This document shows positions 60,501 through 64,000 of a DNA stretch of 64,000 nt, in pieces (the first letter of the stretch is position 1; each line of letters starts with the position of its first letter). The position numbers and the translations under genes are program-made. The notes beneath the pieces were generated by a model. It saw nothing but the letters and a program-made list of their open reading frames with translations, was not told the DNA's origin and did not search any database. Origin of the DNA: Axinella damicornis (Eukaryota > Porifera > Demospongiae > Axinellida > Axinellidae); the NCBI GenBank assembly GCA_963931865.1, contig OZ007513.1, positions 1,512,560-1,576,559 of the forward strand, given 5' to 3'.

Positions 60501-63500
60501 AGACCCCTCCCTTGCAGTACAAGTATAGGAATGCCATGTCTCAGTTCCTGACTAGGTACATAGGTCACGAAGGTGAGGGGAGCATTTTGTCGCATCTGAT
60601 AAATGAGCGCTTGGCCACCAGTCTGTCTGCTGGTATGGAAGTTAACACGGATTCTTATTCACTGCTGTTTGTTTCAATCGACGTCCCTAACAATGGCCTA
60701 CCTCACATCAGTGAAGTTATTGCCACTGTGTTTCAGTACATAAGGTTGCTCCAGGGTAATCTTGGGATGCAGGAATGGGATGACTTTGTGAGAGTCAACA
60801 AGCTGAAGTTTGACTATGCTGAGAGAGACAAACCCAGTGACTACACTGTGTAAGTTGCTTCTCAGGCTTGTATAATTTAGAGCGCTTGCGGTACTGTGGG
60901 TATGGTAGATGGACAGAAACACTAAAGATTCAGATGCCTTTCCTCATGCAAGGTGTTCTGTACATTAGATTGCCAACGTTCTGAAAGTTTGGTGATCTAT
61001 AAGGTGTGCATGAGTTATGTATGCTACATGTGATTGGTGAATTATCCTGGCTCCCATTTATACTTCTCTCCTTCCTTCTCCACATCTCCACCTCCTTCAC
61101 ACACACACCTCCCACAGGACCATCTCGGAGGCAATGCGTCTTGCTACAGACCCAGCTGATTTCCTAGCCTCTCCATATCGCTTCCTCTTCAACTCCACTC
61201 TGGTGGCTGACACTCTGAGCTACCTCACTCCAGACAACAGTGTGGTGTTCATTGGGACACAGAAACTCAATTTCAACGGCAGCAGCCATCCCACTGTGAG
61301 ACAAGAGAGCCCTGTGAATGTGCCGTGGCCAGTACTGACACAGGTTTGCTGTTATACATAGTATGGAGAATCCAGAAAATATAGTTTCTGTCTTTCTGCT
61401 TTAAAGGCAGAGAATGGTTCTGCAATTGATGTGGATTGGTATGTAATGTCATTGACAACTTGACATTATAGCCTGTTTCTCTCTGTTTACTTAGTACGAG
61501 CCCATTTATGGCACCCCTTACCAAGAAAACAACCTCTCCACTGCTCTGGTTACCTACTGGTCGGATGACAGAGATGTATCCACAGACCTGCATCTTCCTG
61601 GAGCCAACCAATTCATCCCTGAGGGTTTGGAGGTATTGGAACCACCGGTCAATGCCTCAAACACTCCCGTTGAAGTTCGCATCGATGGTAAGTATATATG
61701 GTCATATAGTGCTTCGAGGTATATAGTTTGTCTTCCAATAATTCTCTACCCCCCCCCCCCCCCCCCCCCCCCCCACCCCAGAGCTGCCAGGTGTTTCTCT
61801 GTGGTGGTTGCAGGACACAGAGTTCCATGAGCCTCATGTCTACCTCCACTGTAACCTCAACACATCACATGCTGAGACCACTGCAGAATGGAGTGGTAGG
61901 GAACAAACTGCAGTGCATGTCACTCAAGTATCTGTTGTGATGCCACCGACAAGTGCAACTCTATATGCATACTCAGTACTGTATAGTTAATTTTAAGAAG
62001 TGTGTTCCATATCGTGCTAACTTAGCATCCCTTGCCTGTGGGTGGAGCCTCACATAAAGTACAGAACTTGGAATACACTCGAGCATGATAGCTGCACAGG
62101 CACTTTGCGTGGGATGGAATATACAAATTGAGACACACCTATAATTGACTGTTCAGACAAGAATGTATAGACATCTTGAAAGGGAATTTACAAGAATTTT
62201 GTTACTCTTTTGCGTGAATCAGGCAATGGAACTTACCTAGTTGAATCCATCCTAAGCTTCGTAACCCCTTGACTCACGTCTCATACATGTATGTATTGTA
62301 CTGTAGTGTATATGTTAGCTGCGTGCAACAGTGTGTTATATGTATTTTTGTACCTTTCAGCAAAGTCCGTGCTGTTTGTCTCCCTGGTGAATGCGGTGCT
62401 ACAGTCTAAAGTGTATGCAGCAAAGGAAGTCGGCTACTCCTACTCTCTCTCCCCCTCCCCCAACGGACTCACCCTCAGTTTTAGTGGACTCAGTGACCCA
62501 GCCATCTTCAGGAAGTTCATTAGCACAGTGGCTAGTGGTGAGTGTCTGTCTATGTTTCTGTGTGATTATGATAGTGGGTATGAGTCCCTCTTCACTCTCC
62601 CTACTTGTGCATACACACGTGCTCCTACAGCCCTCACTGACAGAGCTACCCTACAAGGGAGTTACAAATTTTACGACCTGGCAAACGACACTGTAACGGA
62701 GTATCTGAGAAACTACAACCTCACTACCCTACCATACCACTACTACCGATACATACAGTCGTAAGTCAACCATTCAATGTAAGAAATCTCCAGTGTTCAG
62801 ATGCTGATGTTTCTCTTCTCAACAGGGTTGTTCTTGAGCAGCCCTACTGGAGACACTGGGAGCTACTGTCAGAGATGGAGGGACTTGAACTGAATGATAT
62901 TGCCCCGTTTGCTGACAACCTGCTGTCCGATATTACCCTACTCTGCTTTGCACATGGCAACCTGAACCAGTCACAGGTCAGCTTAAGGACGTGGTACTGC
63001 GTGCACACCAGCTAGTGGAGAACGCACTTAACAGTTTGTTTCTCAACCAACTCCCTCACATCGCAGTACTTTACTGCACGGTCCACCCCCCTCCAGGCTG
63101 TGAGCTACACTCGCACCCTGGCCTCACCCCTCTCCTCTACACTGACTGCAAGTCACCCAGTGGGTCACTTCAAGAGGAGGCATGTCAAACTGTCTCCTGG
63201 AGCCAACTACAGCATCGTTATTCCTGCTCTGAATCCTGAGGATATGAACTCGGTTGTCAACGTGCTGTTTCAGGTGCCTATAGCTACTTCATGCTTAGCC
63301 TCGTTCCCAGGCCGCGTGGCCTGGGAACAAGACCACTTCAGCCTGACCCACAGTTCCTGTTGTTGTGCATGTGTTTGAACTCTGTGTAAGAATGTAGTCT
63401 GAGATTGAGCTAAGGTCAATCACGTGTTCCCAATTTCAATCCCTTTATTTAGAGCACTTGCAGTTCCCTAACCAATGTAGATCATGTGCATACAATGACT

Positions 63501-64000
63501 CTATGGTCACCTCACGGTGCCCTGCATTCAGCTTGTTATGCCTGTGTTCTTCATCAGGTTGGCAGTGTGTGTCATCTGGTCCCGTCAGATCAACCTGGCA
63601 CTCACGCATGTTCCCTTGACTCTCTGAGGACGTCTGTGCTCTTGGGACTACTAAGTCAAGTAATGGGGGTAAGGACAGTTCTATAACGATTCCCAGCGTA
63701 GTATAGGTGATGGTAATTTGGATACAATCTCGCTTTAGTTACGAAACCTAATCTATGTACTGTTCCTCTCGCTGGCAGGAGCAGTGTTTCTACCAGTTAC
63801 GGACGATACAGCAGCTCGGCTATGTTGCATACTGTCGTAACAGAGTCAACGAGGGTATCGGGTCATTCGAGGTAAGCTATTGTTGAGCAGGAAGTGTGGC
63901 CACTAAGCATGTAGTTTGGGATGGAAATTTGAGCAAGTGTATATGCATAGGTACTGTAATTAAATTTAATGTCTGTAAGGCTGTTAGTGCCCCCCCCCCC
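49666..64000 (+). CDS. Gene D: membrane-anchored protein with at least two tandem M16 units, 3' partial
   Basis: Plus-strand counterpart of gene B: acidic tail, helix, stalk, unit D1 and most of unit D2. There are 23 coding exons and about 2240 residues before the window ends in an intron after 63871. It is predicted to be a type II zinc metallopeptidase (M16, insulysin/nardilysin type) facing the outside. The two units are joined by fusion exon 58969-59798. All exon phases agree. D1 resembles B1 and D2 resembles B2 in intron content, so genes B and D are inverted paralogues. A third unit to the right is likely by analogy but cannot be seen. ATG at 49666 is preferred because it aligns with the other tails (DGIPLL). 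Confidence 0.8.
51523..53135. other. First intron of gene D
   Basis: This 1613-bp intron contains a 129-bp foldback at 51651-51779 and a partial copy of its end near 51884-51920 (AGCGGAGG and TTTATCCTCC). Phrases GCGCCCACCCCCCT recur at about 52551 and 52860. No exon was recognised. Confidence 0.5.
51651..51779. repeat. 129-bp foldback element
   Basis: GGATCTACTACGTCGA on the left is the inverse of TCGACGTAGTAGATCC on the right. Inner matches include GGAGGTTATGC against GCATAACCTCC and GGCGAAGCTGAGGCT at the turn. Confidence 0.8.
53136..59798 (+). CDS. Unit D1: first insulysin-like M16 unit of gene D (exons after the anchor)
   Basis: Exons: 53136-53677, 53757-53982, 54108-54300, 54515-54628, 55804-55980, 56068-56197, 56279-56429, 56561-56737, 56972-57082, 57223-57315, 58602-58806, and fusion exon 58969-59798. 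All have GT-AG borders. The exon at 57223 carries LRTIQQLGY with Arg and Tyr intact. Introns 51523-53135, 54629-55803 and 57316-58601 are long because of repeat insertions. Intron sequence after the 56561-56737 exon resembles B1. Confidence 0.85.
54629..55803. other. Long D1 intron, nothing coding recognised
   Basis: 1175 bp. No exon, tRNA or clear terminal repeat was recognised. The open frames around 55040-55370 do not resemble known proteins. Confidence 0.45.
57822..57856. repeat. Poly(G) tract in the D1 intron
   Basis: About 35 nt of G with two A interruptions, in intron 57316-58601 (poly-G in the sense strand). Confidence 0.95.
57881..58395. repeat. Duplicated 100-bp block plus 29-bp minisatellite
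   Basis: AACCTCGAACTCTGTGAAGA starts two copies (about 57886 and 58006) of a block ending GTGGATACAATC.GGGAG. From 58098 a 29-30-bp repeat follows (GCAATCGGGGAGCAGCAG then TGAAGCGG), about ten diverged copies. It lies inside a D1 intron. Open frames on the minus strand here are artefacts. Confidence 0.85.
58969..63871 (+). CDS. Unit D2: second insulysin-like M16 unit of gene D, 3' end outside window
   Basis: It begins in fusion exon 58969-59798 (HFCEHMLFLGTQKYPNEH, EHEKN). Further exons: 60308-60849, 61118-61343, 61495-61687, 61782-61895, 62361-62537, 62631-62760, 62826-62976, 63097-63273, 63558-63668, 63779-63871. Lengths equal those of B2 exactly. The last two exons of the unit (about 205 and 206-830 bp in other units) lie beyond 64000. 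Introns share a hairpin insertion and homopolymer tract with B2. Confidence 0.85.
61751..61779. repeat. Poly(C) tract next to a splice acceptor in D2
   Basis: C run interrupted by one A, ending a few bases before the acceptor CAG at 61779-61781. It replaces the usual pyrimidine tract (B2 has a mixed C/T tract there). Confidence 0.9.
63297..63333. mobile_element. Micro-hairpin insertion in D2, orthologous to the B2 copy
   Basis: TTAGCCTCGTTCCCAGGCC, a short loop, then GGCCTGGGAAC followed by a decayed end (AAGAC instead of GAGGCTA). It lies in the intron after exon 63097-63273, the position of the 40-bp insertion in B2. One flanking CTTCA copy is retained on each side. Confidence 0.75.
63991..64000. 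repeat. Start of a poly(C) tract at the window edge
   Basis: The last 10 bases are C, preceded by GTCTGTAAGGCTGTTAGTG, the inverse of the sequence next to the poly-G at 18032-18061 in B2. The tract is cut by the window end. Confidence 0.8.

Overview
The window is animal nuclear DNA: genes are split into many short exons with GT-AG introns, there is no operon structure, and the spacers are full of minisatellites and small hairpin mobile elements. The short introns and gene content would fit a sponge or another early-branching marine invertebrate, but no marker here fixes the species, so that is only a guess.

Left edge (1-2639, minus): the 5' part of a holocarboxylase synthetase (HLCS) gene, two coding exons visible. 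The catalytic domain continues beyond the left end. The second exon ends inside a 52-bp minisatellite that has copied the splice donor and the active-site loop codons several times. From about 4.2 to 9.2 kb lies satellite DNA: two blocks of a 15-bp repeat, a block of a 5-bp AAGCC repeat, and between them a 1.1-kb inverted-repeat element built of about five tandem 203-bp palindromes. A 44-bp minisatellite follows at 9.7-10.0 kb.

The rest of the window is dominated by a cluster of three genes for membrane-anchored zinc metallopeptidases of family M16 (insulysin/nardilysin type). Gene B (30872 to 11975, minus) appears complete: 37 exons and about 3316 residues. It has a short acidic cytoplasmic tail, one transmembrane helix, a Ser/Thr-rich stalk, and three complete insulysin-like units joined in frame. 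Gene C (43659 to 33729, minus) appears complete: 22 exons and about 1565 residues. It has the same anchor, then only the C-terminal half of a unit, then one complete unit. Gene D (49666 to beyond 64000, plus) has the anchor and stalk, one complete unit, and most of a second unit before the window ends. The units share the same exon lengths and phases. At each unit-unit junction the last exon of one unit and the catalytic first exon of the next are one uninterrupted exon of about 830 bp.

Intron content shows how the cluster grew. B2 and D2 share the same micro-transposon insertion and the same homopolymer C tract. B1 and D1 share intron sequence without them. B3 and C2, the terminal units, share a tRNA-like intron insert and the same ending. 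Genes B and D are therefore inverted copies of one multi-unit ancestor. The expected products are type II ectoenzymes carrying two or three tethered insulysin modules that could act on extracellular peptides.
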